The notes: generated by a model not told the origin, from the letters alone. Positions 10,254 through 21,090 are shown, numbered from the stretch's first letter. The stretch: DNA of 37,367 bases from Trichinella spiralis (GCA_000181795.3 CM012953.1:1988029-2025395), one strand, 5' to 3'. Numbers and translations are program-made.

Positions 10254-11095
10254 ACAATGGCTGATATTTCTGAGCTGCGTTTTGTACCAAATCGTGGCGG
10301 AAGTACGTCCCTTGTTTCTCAAGGAAGGACAAATACAAATAGAGATACACCAATAAACAGAAAAAACATTGGATTTGCTCAAAAGTATGCGCTAAATGTA
10401 CAGTGTGTCCTTCGTTATTAAGGGATACGTTATTTTGGTATAGGGCAAAGAAGGCTGCAAGGGTGTCATATGGACAAACCGAGATGTGACATGCGTGATC
10501 ACGCAAAACGATCACATCAAAAGCTGCCCAGTGGATGAGCACTTGGCATACAAAATGGAAAAGAAGGCGGTTTTGAAAAAACGAAGCGCGGAAGAAACAA
10601 AATCCATCCTCGCCATTTACGATGAAGTTCCCGCCGCGTCCGCCGTGCCATCTACATCTGGCCATTTTCCGCTTTTTAAGCGGGTGAAGTCCACGATGTA
10701 TAGGCACCAGGCAAAGCGATACCCAAAACTGCCCAGTCATCGTCGGTACCTGCAAATCCCGGTCCCGTTCAGGACAACGAAGGCCGGTGATGATTTTTTA
10801 TTGTGGCGAAGTGCATCAAGGCAGATACTGGTATTTGCTACTGGTTCTAACATTAGACTGATGGCAACCAGGCGAACCTGGGCATTGTATGATACATTCA
10901 AGGTTGTACCACAATGGTATCAAAAACCGTTTACTATCCATGCCTTTTTGGTGGGCAAGCTGGTGACAGCAGTCAATTGTTTGTGTACGGATAAAGATAT
11001 TCCCACATACGAGTTTATTTTAAGCAAGTCAGGCATAACCAGCAGTCCTCAGCGTCAGTCTTAATCTAGAAACAATAATTTGTGATTCTGAAATC
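10254..11095 (+). pseudogene. FLYWCH/MULE transposase, right copy (catalytic part deleted)
   Basis: Homologous to the left copy in opposite orientation. A decayed FLYWCH-like segment (10188-10421; 'FTMADI' shared with the left copy) has lost its key cysteines. The 10486-11064 frame reads 'GCKGVIWTNRDV' just before its Met, then 'DEHLAYKMEKKAVLKK', a linker, and the start of the catalytic domain ('RLMATRRTWALYDTF', first Asp present). Homology continues past a short frame break to 'ICDSE' and stops at about 11095. There the sequence jumps straight to the terminal repeat, removing about 0.77 kb that in the left copy holds the CxxH pair and the catalytic Glu. It cannot encode an active transposase. 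Confidence 0.8.
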
Positions 11096-11107
11096 TCTCT
11101 GATACCA

Positions 11108-11659
11108 CTTTGTTGATATTGTTTACTGTTATGTTGTTTATTGTTCTTGTTGTTGACTGTTCTTTACTGCTGTTGTTGCTGCTCTTGACTAGTGAAAAAT
11201 CAAAATCACTATTTAACTTATTTTTGCATCGTATTGTTTTTTCTGAATTATTACTATCGCATTTGATATAACGTCACTCTGGTACAATAAAATATGGAAT
11301 AATGATAAAAATTATTATTGAAAACGTTGATCACCAAAAAGTATAAACTTCACTAATAATATATTGGAAAAACAAAATTTCAATGAATGATAAAACTTAT
11401 AAATCTTGATTGAAACAATTCCCAAATAAGGAATATTTTCATTATTAATGTTACGTCACCACTATTAAAGTTACGTAATCTTAAATGGAATATTTGAACC
11501 AATGAAATGAAGAACATTACAGCTAATCACAACTGAAGAGTTTGAATCAATGAGCAATTAGATAAGGGAAACCAATAAGACGACGAATTGAAGGTCCAAT
11601 AAAATAGCGAGTTTAACGACCAGTAAAATTAGACGGTGAAAATTTGTCCCAAAATCGAC
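11108..11659 (-). repeat. MULE right terminal inverted repeat
   Basis: Inverted match of 6877-7427. It joins the truncated transposase directly at 11095-11108 and ends in aaatcgac. It carries the same spaced CCAAT-like motifs, including 'gtccaataaaatagcgag' near 11594-11614. Confidence 0.85.
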
Positions 11660-11879
11660 CATCCCTCCGGTTGATTTGTCTAGCTCAGTTAGCTGCGTAA
11701 TGCTTTATGCCCAGCAGCATTTTACTTCCTGCTTCATACTGTACTTCTCGTTTACTTCAGTATTAGTAATAATGGAATCCATTTCCGCGTCCATTTTCTG
11801 TTTATTTCCGTCCAGTCCAGAAAGCCGTATCGATCACAATTTCAGCAGGCAAATTTCGGATGATAATATCTTATCTTGT

Positions 11880-12475
11880 TTCGCTCCTCAGCTAATAACC
11901 CTGGAATGCTAAGCACTGAACTTAAACGCAAGACCAAAAAGGAAAATAAATTTGACGGTTTAAATTCCATTTTAAATAATTATTTTGAAACAACATTTGG
12001 TTTTCATTTCTCATCTTATCTACAATTGAAGATCAACTTGTGATTTTCGTTATAGCGCCAACACCTTTTGCTGATGTTGACAGAAGATTATTAATCACAG
12101 ACAAATGGCGCACAAATGCTGACATCAAACAATGCGATGTCCACTGCAAAGTGAATTTGAAGCAGCTTTCACAGCTTTTCTGCATGGTGCTGTCCATTGC
12201 TTTTTTCCGCTTTCAAAGTAACTTACTTTTATCCATCCGCGTTGATAAATACTGTTTCAGAGAATGTCAACCAACAGTTTTTTCACCCATCAAATAATAA
12301 CGCTTTAGCTGGCAATTGTATGAAATTTATGCATAAGGTGCTTTTCCGTTTGTCAGAAATTTTTCTGAAGAGCAGCTAAGGGCTATACAAGTACAAAGGG
12401 AAAATCTACAATTAATAAATTGTCTACAGCTGCAGTTTTCCGCTAAAACTAGGAGTGGTGATTGCTGAATGTTAG
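11880..12475 (+). repeat. unclassified repeat X, copy 2 (coding-like, plus)
   Basis: Inverted homologue of 9721-10215. On the plus strand a frame from about 12007 reads 'STIEDQLVIFVIAPTPFADV' and continues through 'WRTNADIK' to about 12297. A second open piece near 12350-12470 reads 'FSEEQLRAIQVQRENLQL'. Agreement between the copies suggests a real former coding sequence. No domain is recognised. It begins about 220 bp from the outer end of the MULE, and the sequence between (11660-11879) shows nothing. Confidence 0.6.
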
Positions 12476-13862
12476 CATCGACATATTTTTTGTTCGCTGA
12501 AAATATTTCAAGTTTGGATGAGAATTTTATCTTCATTCTCTTCAATGTTTTTTCGTTCCTTTTCACAAGAGTTATTGTTTTTATTCTTATGTTTCATTAA
12601 AATAAAAAATAAAATCTTGATTTTTGTTTAAAATAGAAATTTGTGGTAATATATTTTGTGCAAACTGTTTTAAATTAGTTTTTTAATATCTAAAGTAAAC
12701 TGACAGCTGTGTTGACTAAACATTCAAGTTGTCGTTGTTATATTACTATGGTTCAACATTCCAGATCAAAAATATCTATTGCATTTCGAAATAATTTCAC
12801 CAAACAAAAGTGAAATCAAAGAAAATTATTTTTCATCTTAAGTTCACTCCATCACGGGTGTGTCCATTATCTTGCTCTAGCACAGCATATGCTCTGCCAA
12901 AATATGATCATAGTTAATTACCCTGGTCAGCAACCAAGGAGCATAAATTGGTCTTTCATGTGCTGCCAAAATTTTCATTCCCATTGTTGAGAATGAACAA
13001 TAATTGTGCAATATCATGGAGTTCATTGCCTTGGTCAGATAATGAGTTCATTTGAGAAAGAATCTGCAGCATTGTAAAAATTCCAGACCACCATTTATCA
13101 TGGCATGAATTTGTGGCTTGTGCATTTAGATGGCATCATAGTGCTCAGAAATACTGAAATGCCAGCTTCTGTAGATTAGCGTGTAATGTTATGAAGCTTG
13201 TGGTGCAGTATACACTGACTTCACATCATATGGATGATCTGTGAAAAATTTCTCAGATGTGACGTAGCTAATGCACAGATTGAACTAAAAATGCTTTTGC
13301 CTAACATATGGGAAATTTAACAGCAGTACATGTGTGTTGGTCTAGTAAAATTTCAGAAAATCCTTCGTTCTGAATGCTGTTAACCTAGCCCACAATAATT
13401 ACTGCAGAATTTTCTTCATTGTCAAGCTAGTGAACCAGACTAGGTCTGTTACCATCGCAAAAAGTCATTACATGTCAAATTATGAAAACAAAAAATGACT
13501 TAGATAAGCACGTTTATTTAACATCTCTTTGTTCAGTTATCTCTTCTTCAAGCTGTTCATTTGTTGCTTCTATATTTTTGTAGAATAATGCAATTAGATA
13601 ATAAAGATATTTAATTTGTAAAGAACAAAACCGTCAATTCTATTTTTCATATTTCACTCCTCAATGCTTATCATTAGCTTGTGCTATTTTCCGTATCGTA
13701 GGTTTGAGATGTGTTTTCGAATGATGAGAATAAATAATAATGAATTTCAGTTTGTATCTCAAAGAACTGACATAAGCCAATACACAAAGGAAGATGCCAC
13801 ACGCTCAAGTGCACAAATCATAATGACAAATACGGATTGTGAATAAACATAAAAACAATGGC
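12476..13862. other. AT-rich region with a decayed coding-like stretch
   Basis: Apart from the minus-strand stretch listed at 12845-13166, no gene, RNA or named repeat is recognised. A 60-aa open frame at 13664-13846 (plus) is unsupported. Confidence 0.4.
12845..13166 (-). pseudogene. decayed coding-like stretch, unrecognised
   Basis: One minus-strand frame over about 107 codons is rich in plausible protein sequence, for example 'MGMKILAAHERPIYAPWLL' and 'MHKPQIHAMINGGLEFLQ', but is interrupted by a few stops. The composition looks protein-coding in origin. I cannot assign it to a host gene or an element family. Confidence 0.3.
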
Positions 13863-14251
13863 CTAATGTAGCACATTATTATTGTAATATTGCAGCCAAT
13901 CCATTTTTTCAACATAACGATTAGTTGGTTGCCGTGGCACAGCGTCTACAAGTTTAGAAATGGACTTTTTCCACGTTATCGTTGTATTGCCCATCTTGTC
14001 CATGGTATATATTGTATTAAAGTTCTGATTTGCTTGTTGTTGTAAAATGGAAATTTCTGTACTATACATTTGCTTAGTTCTGAAGCGCTTATATCGAATA
14101 GTAGAAAAGTTTCTGCGAAAACAGTCTGTTGATCATCATAGATGTAAAGAAGTAAAATGCAAAAGCAAACTTACAAGAATAAAATTAAGCAATAAGATAA
14201 TCTTTTGTGAACAGTGAAATGTAAAACGCAAAAGCTTTTGAAAAGCATCAT
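13863..14251 (-). CDS. possible two-exon gene, small basic protein of unknown function
   Basis: Exon B (13863-14112) is an open frame ending 'MDWLQYYNNNVLH' and stop. Just upstream is an AG acceptor, and 62 bp further up a strong GTAAGT donor (14169-14174). Splicing there joins exon A (14175-14251) in frame, starting at tandem Met codons. The product would be 108 aa: a short hydrophobic segment ('LSYCLILFL', about residues 18-26), then a basic stretch ('IRYKRFRTK'), then a Gln/Asn-rich soluble part. Intron size matches the PAN genes. No family is recognised. It could also be the 3' end of a longer gene, because an AG also precedes exon A near 14261, or a chance model. Confidence 0.35.
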
Positions 14252-14370
14252 TTGCAAAGTCTAAAAACAAATATACACAGTTCCACGTTATAACTAAAAG
14301 CTTTTTCTTTTAAAAATAGTAAATGCTTTTTTTTGTCCATACAAGGTATTCTAATGATAATGCACCCATA

Positions 14371-14788
14371 TGTGGTAAAGAATTGATAAACAACAATCAC
14401 CCAATCCTAGATCAATGCTGAATAGCTAATCATATGGCACAGTTATTCATCCAGTCACTTATCAAAATAATTAGCTAATAAAATAGCAGAAGTCATTAGC
14501 CAATTACCAAACAATACCCCTAAAACCAATCAGCGACAAGCCAATCACAAAAAGGTGTCGAATTTTTGCGGATGAGTTCAGACCAAACCCCAAAAAAAAG
14601 ATATAAATACGAGTGAGGAGGGAGGAGGGAACAACACACAATTTCCAACGCATACGAAGAACACGGAACCTCTGAACTACTTTCTCTCGCTACATCATTG
14701 TTGTTACTCACTGTTTATTCTGAATAAATCGAATCTCAGTCACACCCGCGTCGTTGATCTTTATAATTAACCTATACAGTCCACTACA
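14371..14788 (+). mobile_element. possible solo LTR (family unknown)
   Basis: A TATA box (14602-14608) is followed 121 bp later by AATAAA (14723-14728) with no start codon between, an LTR-like U3-R-U5 layout. Several CCAAT-like motifs precede the TATA box. The proposed ends are tgtgg...ctaca. No target duplication is seen and no second copy occurs in the window, so a non-LTR promoter is also possible. Confidence 0.3.
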
Positions 14789-14827
14789 AGAAAGATCTTC
14801 AAGTTTGAATGAAAGATTTCTTAACAA

Positions 14828-14856
14828 TTATATTATATTATATTATATTATATTAT
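14828..14856. repeat. (TTATA)n microsatellite
   Basis: A short pentanucleotide run. The same unit forms the much longer array at the end of the window. Confidence 0.85.
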
Positions 14857-14959
14857 CATATTGCCATTTATTTTTCATTTTAAATACGTTTGTTTGAAAA
14901 GAGTATTTTAATAAGGAAATATTTATTTATCAGAAAATTAATTTTATAATCATATGCAT

Positions 14960-15343
14960 TGTAACGAGCGAAACAACAAGTCACTCGTCTCCGATGTTAG
15001 TGGACTGTATGTCTGAGTTGTTTTTGCAAGGTCGGGAGTGTCCAATGTGTTAGACAATCCGACTTATAAGGCGACAACTGTTATTTAAAAACTCGATTGA
15101 GTGTCAAACAGTTTACTCAAGAAAATAACACTGAGCCGGGGATAATCAAACAAGAAATAAAAGAATAACACACCAAGAAAAGCAAACACGCTAAAGGCAA
15201 ACTACTAACAACGACAAGCCACGACACTATCTCGCCAGCAACCACGCCCCAAAAATCCCCTATTACGTCACTTCCGGGTCTACCGTATTATTAATGACAC
15301 TCAGGTTCTCTGTTGAATACAGACCCCATTTCTGTCGTCTACA
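14960..15343 (-). repeat. BEL/Pao LTR (3' LTR of the minus-strand element)
   Basis: Near-identical direct repeat of 20707-21090. The last codons of the pol frame run into it. Confidence 0.95.
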
Positions 15344-18283
15344 TCCTCCCCCCCCCCGGATGGGGGTGTCTTACGCCCATCACTGACAGTTGCCGATTCG
15401 AGTTGAACAAGCTTCGCCACTGGCCGCGTGATCACGTTGTTCGACGTCCGGATCCTGGCTGATCTCGCTATGCCATCGCTGCCAAAGTGCAATTCCGTAA
15501 TCACGCCGATCGGGCACTGGACTCGCGGGATGTTGTCCTCCAGGATCAACACCAAATCGTTCACTTCTGGCCCGGCTGGGGAAGATCTCCATTTCTGTCG
15601 CTGCATCAGTTCCGACAGATATTCTCGTCTCCAACTTCGCCACCATTTCGCGAGGAGCTGCTGACGGTATCGCCATCGGTCGCTCCATTGCGGGGGGCCG
15701 CGTCCTACTGGCTGCCATTCTGGGTCATGGGCTTCAATTGCCGGGAAGTCCACGTACGCACGACCGGTCAGCAACTGAAACAGTGATAAAGGGTGGCGTT
15801 CGTGGTCTTCATCCCCCACGAATGTCAGTGGTCTGGCGTTGAGGGAGGCTTCTACTTCACAGAGAGTTGTTCTGAGTTCTTCTTCATCAAGAAGCGCTTT
15901 TCCGAGGATCTTCCGCAACGATTCCTTGATCGAGCGGACGAGGCGTTCCCAGTAGCCTCCCATCCACGGGGCTCTCTCCGTGATGAATTTCCAGTGGATG
16001 CGGTGGCCTACCAGCTCACGCTGGACTCGGTCCACGTCCACGTGTCGCCAGAGTTGCCTCAACTCTGACGCGGCGGCTTTGAAGGAGCGGAAATTATCCG
16101 ATTGGATAATCTCCGGTCTTCCTCGCCGGGCGATGAACCGCCGGAGCGCTTGCATCACTCTGGCCGTCGTCATCTGAGGGACCAGTTCTAAGTGCACTGC
16201 CCGGGATGCCATGCACGTAAACAAGCACACATAGCACTTGGAAGTGGCCCTTTTTCCGACACGAATGAGCAATGGCCCCGCGAAATCTATCCCAGTGTGA
16301 GCGAAAGCAGCGGCTTCGACCACTCGACTGGATGGCAAGGCCGCCATTTTCAGCTGAATCGGTCTGGCCATTGCACGCCGACAAGCAAAACAGTGCCGGA
16401 TTACTTTCTTCACTTGGGTGCGCCCTTTCAACACCCAATATTGCTGTCTTAAAATTGCCAGCGTATGCGTGGTCCCAGCGTGCAGCTGCCGTGCGTGGCA
16501 GCGTTTAATCAGACCCATCGTCAGGGCGTGGTCTCCAGGCAGGATCACCGGGTGTTTCATGTGTGATGGCAACTCTGCGTTCTCCAGTCTTCCACCGACC
16601 CGCAGGAATCCTTCTTCATCCACGAAAGGGTCCAGTCGACTAAGCCGACTGGTCGCGACGACACGCCCCTTCCGTGACAGTGCCTGAAGTTCGGAACTGA
16701 AAGCTTCCGACTGGGCCATTCGCACCCACGTGCCCTCCGCCATCCGCAGTTCGGCCACCGTGAATGCGCCACTCTGACGAGCTTCTGCCGGCAATCGGCA
16801 ATTGCGTACGAAACGCTGGCAGTACGCTGTGATACGGAAAAGCCGTTCCACACAGCCGTACCTTTCAGGACCAATGGAATTGCATTCCACATGAGTAGTG
16901 ACGCCAACCGTCACTCGTTGTTCGCTTCGTCGCTCATCACGCACGGGCGACGTATTCTCTGTTATGGGCTGACCCACCGGCCAGGCATTGTGTGGATGAG
17001 CCAACCATTTCGGCCCATGCCACCACAATGGCGACTCTAACAATTTTGGAAGCGTCGTGCCGCGGCTTAGAAAATCGGCCGGGTTCTGCCGCCCTGGGCA
17101 GTGTCTCCATGCCGCAGGTTCCACCAACTGTTGGATCTCTGCGACGCGATTCCGCACGAAAGGCTTCCAACGGTCGGCCGACGATTGTATCCATGCAAGA
17201 GTGACCGCACTATCACACCAGCAAGTGATGCCATGCACTTGCAGACCCAACATTTTCTGGACAGAGCGCACCAGTCTTGCCGCCACGAGGGCCCCCATGA
17301 GCTCCAGCCTCGGGAGGGTTAATCTCCGGATTGGGGCAACCCGCGTCTTCGACGTCACGAAGTTCACCACGGTGTGGTGGTTCGTCGTCTCAATGCGCAT
17401 GTATGCCACGGCGCCATATGCCTTCTCCGACGCGTCGCAAAATGCGTGGATCTCCAAACGTGTCACTTGGCCAAGGGCCACCGGTACGAGTGCGCGTGGA
17501 AGACGGATCCTCGACAGATGCGGCAGCTCTTGCTTCCAGCGCCTCCATTGCTCCATCACGTCATGTGGCAATGGCTCGTCCCACGACGTCCCACGCTGCC
17601 ACAGAGTCTGGAGAAACATCTTCGCTCGTACGGTGAACGGTGCCAAGCATCCAACTAGATCGAAGACGCGAAATGCAGTGCTTAACAACGACCGCTTTGA
17701 CTCTCCACCCGGGCTGTTCACCATCGCCGGTGGTGAGAAGGTCAAAACATCACCCCGTCGGTCCCACTGCATTCCGAGCGTCTTCCAGAGGTGGCTTCTA
17801 TTGGAGGCGGATCTTACTTCATCCGGCACGGATGTCAACGCTTCAGGCTCGTTGCTAGCCCATTTATGCAAGTGGAAACCTCCCTTGGCCAACAGTCCTC
17901 GTAATTCGCCAGCCAACTCCCTTGCCTCCTCGATCGTGTCGCATGACGTGGCCAGATCATCCACATACATGTTTTCTAAGATCTCCGCGGCTGCTCGTGG
18001 TCCAGCGTCTTGGTGACGTCTCGCGTGCACCCTCACCGTGTTGATGGCCAGAAAAGGAGAGCATGTCAAACCAAAGCACACCCGCTGCAACCTGAGATGG
18101 CTAAGTTCACCCGACTTGTCCCTCCACAAAAAACGGCAAGCATCTCGATCTTGCTCTGCAATCCGCACCTGAAGGTACATCTTCTGAATGTCGGCTTGTA
18201 GGCCGACACGGTACCTTCTGAATCGCAGGAGGGCCTTGAGCAGGTCGATCTGCAAGTTCGGGCCGACTTCGAGTTGGCGGTTC
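15301..18283 (-). mobile_element. BEL/Pao pol region: RT, RNase H, integrase
   Basis: A long minus-strand frame bounded on the right by the assembly gap. In coding order: reverse transcriptase with the 'YVDD' box in 'ENMYVDDLATSCDT'; the Pao/peptidase A17-type region; RNase H ('IHAFCDASEKAYGAVAY'); an H2C2-type integrase zinc-binding part ('HCFACRRAMARP'); the integrase core ('HTGIDFAGPLL'); and a C-terminal DUF5641-like tail. The region is GC-rich compared with the surrounding host DNA. It belongs to the fossil element at 14960-21090. Confidence 0.9.
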
Positions 18284-19032
18284 NNNNNNNNNNNNNNNNN
18301 NNNNNNNNNNNNNNNNNNNNNNNNNNNNNNNNNNNNNNNNNNNNNNNNNNNNNNNNNNNNNNNNNNNNNNNNNNNNNNNNNNNNNNNNNNNNNNNNNNNN
18401 NNNNNNNNNNNNNNNNNNNNNNNNNNNNNNNNNNNNNNNNNNNNNNNNNNNNNNNNNNNNNNNNNNNNNNNNNNNNNNNNNNNNNNNNNNNNNNNNNNNN
18501 NNNNNNNNNNNNNNNNNNNNNNNNNNNNNNNNNNNNNNNNNNNNNNNNNNNNNNNNNNNNNNNNNNNNNNNNNNNNNNNNNNNNNNNNNNNNNNNNNNNN
18601 NNNNNNNNNNNNNNNNNNNNNNNNNNNNNNNNNNNNNNNNNNNNNNNNNNNNNNNNNNNNNNNNNNNNNNNNNNNNNNNNNNNNNNNNNNNNNNNNNNNN
18701 NNNNNNNNNNNNNNNNNNNNNNNNNNNNNNNNNNNNNNNNNNNNNNNNNNNNNNNNNNNNNNNNNNNNNNNNNNNNNNNNNNNNNNNNNNNNNNNNNNNN
18801 NNNNNNNNNNNNNNNNNNNNNNNNNNNNNNNNNNNNNNNNNNNNNNNNNNNNNNNNNNNNNNNNNNNNNNNNNNNNNNNNNNNNNNNNNNNNNNNNNNNN
18901 NNNNNNNNNNNNNNNNNNNNNNNNNNNNNNNNNNNNNNNNNNNNNNNNNNNNNNNNNNNNNNNNNNNNNNNNNNNNNNNNNNNNNNNNNNNNNNNNNNNN
19001 NNNNNNNNNNNNNNNNNNNNNNNNNNNNNNNN
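18284..19032. other. assembly gap (749 N)
   Basis: A continuous run of N lies inside the young BEL/Pao element. Open frames reported through it are artefacts. Collapse or failed assembly over a high-copy recent repeat is the likely reason. Confidence 0.99.
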
Positions 19033-20491
19033 GGATTCGGATCGACCGCTCCCAGATGGAACTCAACCCGACGCATCCGTCGCTCTGTTCCTCCCTCATT
19101 GTCGACAGTTACCAGGCGGATCACTTCTTGCGGACCAGCAAGTCCTAGAGCGTCGGCCACATCCTTCCTAATGAAGGAGCTTTGGGAGCCTGGGTCGAGG
19201 AGGCATTGCACGAGCACGCATTGACCATCCTTGCCAAAGGCACGCGCACGCACGCTTTGGAGGCGGACCTGCTGAGCGCCACCGTTTGCGGTCAGCATGC
19301 AGCTCCGAGACATGGGTGCCTCGGCTGTCTGATCCTGGGGAGGCGACTGCGAACGGTGCAGAAGCCCGTGGTGACTACCCCACATCCAGACACTGTGCAC
19401 TTCCACCTTACTTTACAAGCCTTCACCCGATGGCCACTTTGTAGACAACGGAAACACAACTTGTTCCTAGCTACCATGCGTGAGCGCATGTGGACGTCTG
19501 CCTGTAGGAACTCTTCGCAAGAGGCAATATCGTGGTCACCCTTACATATCGGGCAGCTGCTGTTGACAGCCGCGTGTAGGACAGTTGTGGCGCCCCTTGC
19601 CGCCCGTTTCTCCGTTTGGCGAGTTCGCTGCCGCTCTTGACAACCTGGACCGGGATCTTGCTGCTTCGGGTCGTCCTGCTTGACGAGTCCTCTTCCGCCT
19701 GAAGAAGCAGCCGCTGCACGCTTCGCTGCCGCCCGGACCTGAGCGAAGTTGAGAAACTCTGGCAAGTCCCCTTTCGTGCCTGAAGCCGACTGCACGTGAA
19801 CGTCCCATGCCAGACGAATCTCCTCAGGAAACTTTTCCGCAAGAAGCGGCAGGAAGGCTTCATTCGCCGTCATCTCGCCCGTTGCCGGATTCTTTCCCAG
19901 GGCGGTCAGGCATCGGAGATGTCGATTTATCTCGTCTACCAAAGCCTGTATGCTAGCTCCTGAGTCGCTACACGGCTTGGCGTTCCAAATTGCCTTCACA
20001 TGTTCCCGTACGATGACATCTGTACGTCCGAAACGTTCTTGCAACAACTCCATGGCGTGTGAGTAGTTTGCGCTAGAGCGTGGCATCCCTTCAACCGCAG
20101 CCAGAGCTTCACCGGATAAACTGGACAGCAAGTACGAGAACTTCGAGGCGTCGTCCAAATCCGTCCGATTATGGACACATCCCTGAAAGCGGTCCCAGAA
20201 CGCTGGGAATTCGAGCACTTCACCCGAAAACACTGGCATCTTCAGTTCCGGGAGCCTTTCCTTTACATCTGTCTTGCTGTCACTGCGGGGGCCAAGATCG
20301 TTGGAGCTAGCTGAACAATCGGACAAGGAGCCTTCCATTTGTCGAATCCTCGCTCGAGCTTCTCTGCGAGCTATCTGGGTCCGTTCAGAGAGCGCCACCC
20401 AATGCTTGGCCTCTTGATCTCGCTCCTCACCCGTCAACGCCGCTTCCAACTGCAATTGCATCTCTAACGTCTTGTCATGAAACGCCATCAC
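19033..20491 (-). mobile_element. BEL/Pao gag and protease region
   Basis: The gag frame (19292-20491) has a DUF1759-like capsid part ('MPVFSGEVLEFPAFWDRF') and two zinc-knuckle-type motifs ('CPICKGDHDIASC' and 'CFRCLQSGHRVKAC'). The following region up to the gap holds a DUF1758-like aspartic protease segment around 'CLLDPGSQSSFI'. Confidence 0.88.
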
Positions 20492-20685
20492 GTCATCAAG
20501 TAGTTCTCAGAGGTCATCGGGATGTGACGCATCCTTACAGAGTTGCGTCAGTTGATCGATCATCACATGAAGCTTCGCCCTTCGAACTTCGGTCTTGCTC
20601 ACTATGCTCTCAGCTCTCATGATGGATCGACTCAAAATGGGAATGTGTGTTGCAACGATGAGATTTCTACTTGATTATTCCACTG

Positions 20686-20703
20686 CTCCGGCTCGGAGGA
20701 CCA
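20686..20703 (-). promoter_or_regulatory. putative primer-binding site of the BEL/Pao element
   Basis: Read on the minus strand, TGGTCCTCCGAGCCGGAG begins three bases inside the 5' LTR, the expected position for a tRNA primer site. The plus-strand BEL element has a similar sequence at 32525-32542. The tRNA was not identified. Confidence 0.5.
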
Positions 20704-20706
20704 GAA

Positions 20707-21090
20707 TGTAACGAGCGAAACAACAAGTCACTCGTCTCCGATGTTAGTGGACTGTATGTCTGAGTTGTTTTTGCAAGGTCGGGAGTGTCCAATGTGTTAG
20801 ACAATCCGACTTATAAGGCGACAACTGTTATTTAAAAACTCGATTGAGTGTCAAACAGTTTACTCAAGAAAATAACACTGAGCCGGGGATAATCAAACAA
20901 GAAATCAAAGAATAACACACCAAGAAAAGCAAACACGCTAAAGGCAAACTACTAACAACGACAAGCCACGACACTATCTCGCCAGCAACCACGCCCCAAA
21001 AATCTCCTATTATGTCACTTCCGGGTCTACCGTATTATTAATGACACTCAGGTTCTCTGTTGAATACAGACCCCATTTCTGTCGTCTACA
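20707..21090 (-). repeat. BEL/Pao LTR (5' LTR of the minus-strand element)
   Basis: Direct repeat of 14960-15343 with about three differences, followed by the TGCAT target duplication. Confidence 0.95.

Larger units (their letters stand above)
6877..11659. mobile_element. palindromic head-to-head FLYWCH/MULE transposon
   Basis: Both outer ends carry the same long repeat (6877-7427 and 11108-11659) in inverted orientation, ending in gtcgattt/aaatcgac. Inside each end is a MULE transposase copy whose 3' end faces outward: the left copy on the minus strand (about 7566-9060) and the right copy on the plus strand (about 10254-11095). The two 5' ends face each other across a spacer of about 1.1 kb that holds part of another repeat (9721-10215). 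The right copy lacks the catalytic segment. No inner terminal repeats were found. The whole can therefore be read either as one element with an inverted internal duplication, or as two elements fused head to head. The flanks show no target duplication. Confidence 0.75.
14960..21090 (-). mobile_element. BEL/Pao LTR retrotransposon, young copy
   Basis: The element has 384-bp direct LTRs (14960-15343 and 20707-21090) with TG...CA ends and a 5-bp target duplication TGCAT (14955-14959 and 21091-21095). The coding strand is minus: gag (19292-20491), a DUF1758-type aspartic protease region (19033-19406), then reverse transcriptase, RNase H and integrase (15301-18283). A purine-rich tract (complement of 15344-15360) adjoins the 3' LTR, and a putative primer-binding site lies at 20686-20703. 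The LTRs differ at only about 3 of 384 positions, so insertion is recent. A 749-base run of N hides part of the protease/RT region. Outside the gap it looks largely whole, with at most a break or two visible. Confidence 0.95.

Noticed and set aside
6868-11668. 8-10-bp target duplication around the MULE
   Set aside because: The flanking bases (ttggggcta and catccctcc) do not match, so no target duplication is claimed.
17057-18016. 319-codon plus-strand open frame antisense to pol
   Set aside because: It lies entirely opposite the BEL/Pao pol frame, has no recognisable domain, and long shadow frames are common in GC-rich coding DNA.
18066-19406. long frames running through the N run on both strands
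   Set aside because: The middle is undetermined sequence, so the frames are artefacts. Only the flanks carry retroelement coding DNA.
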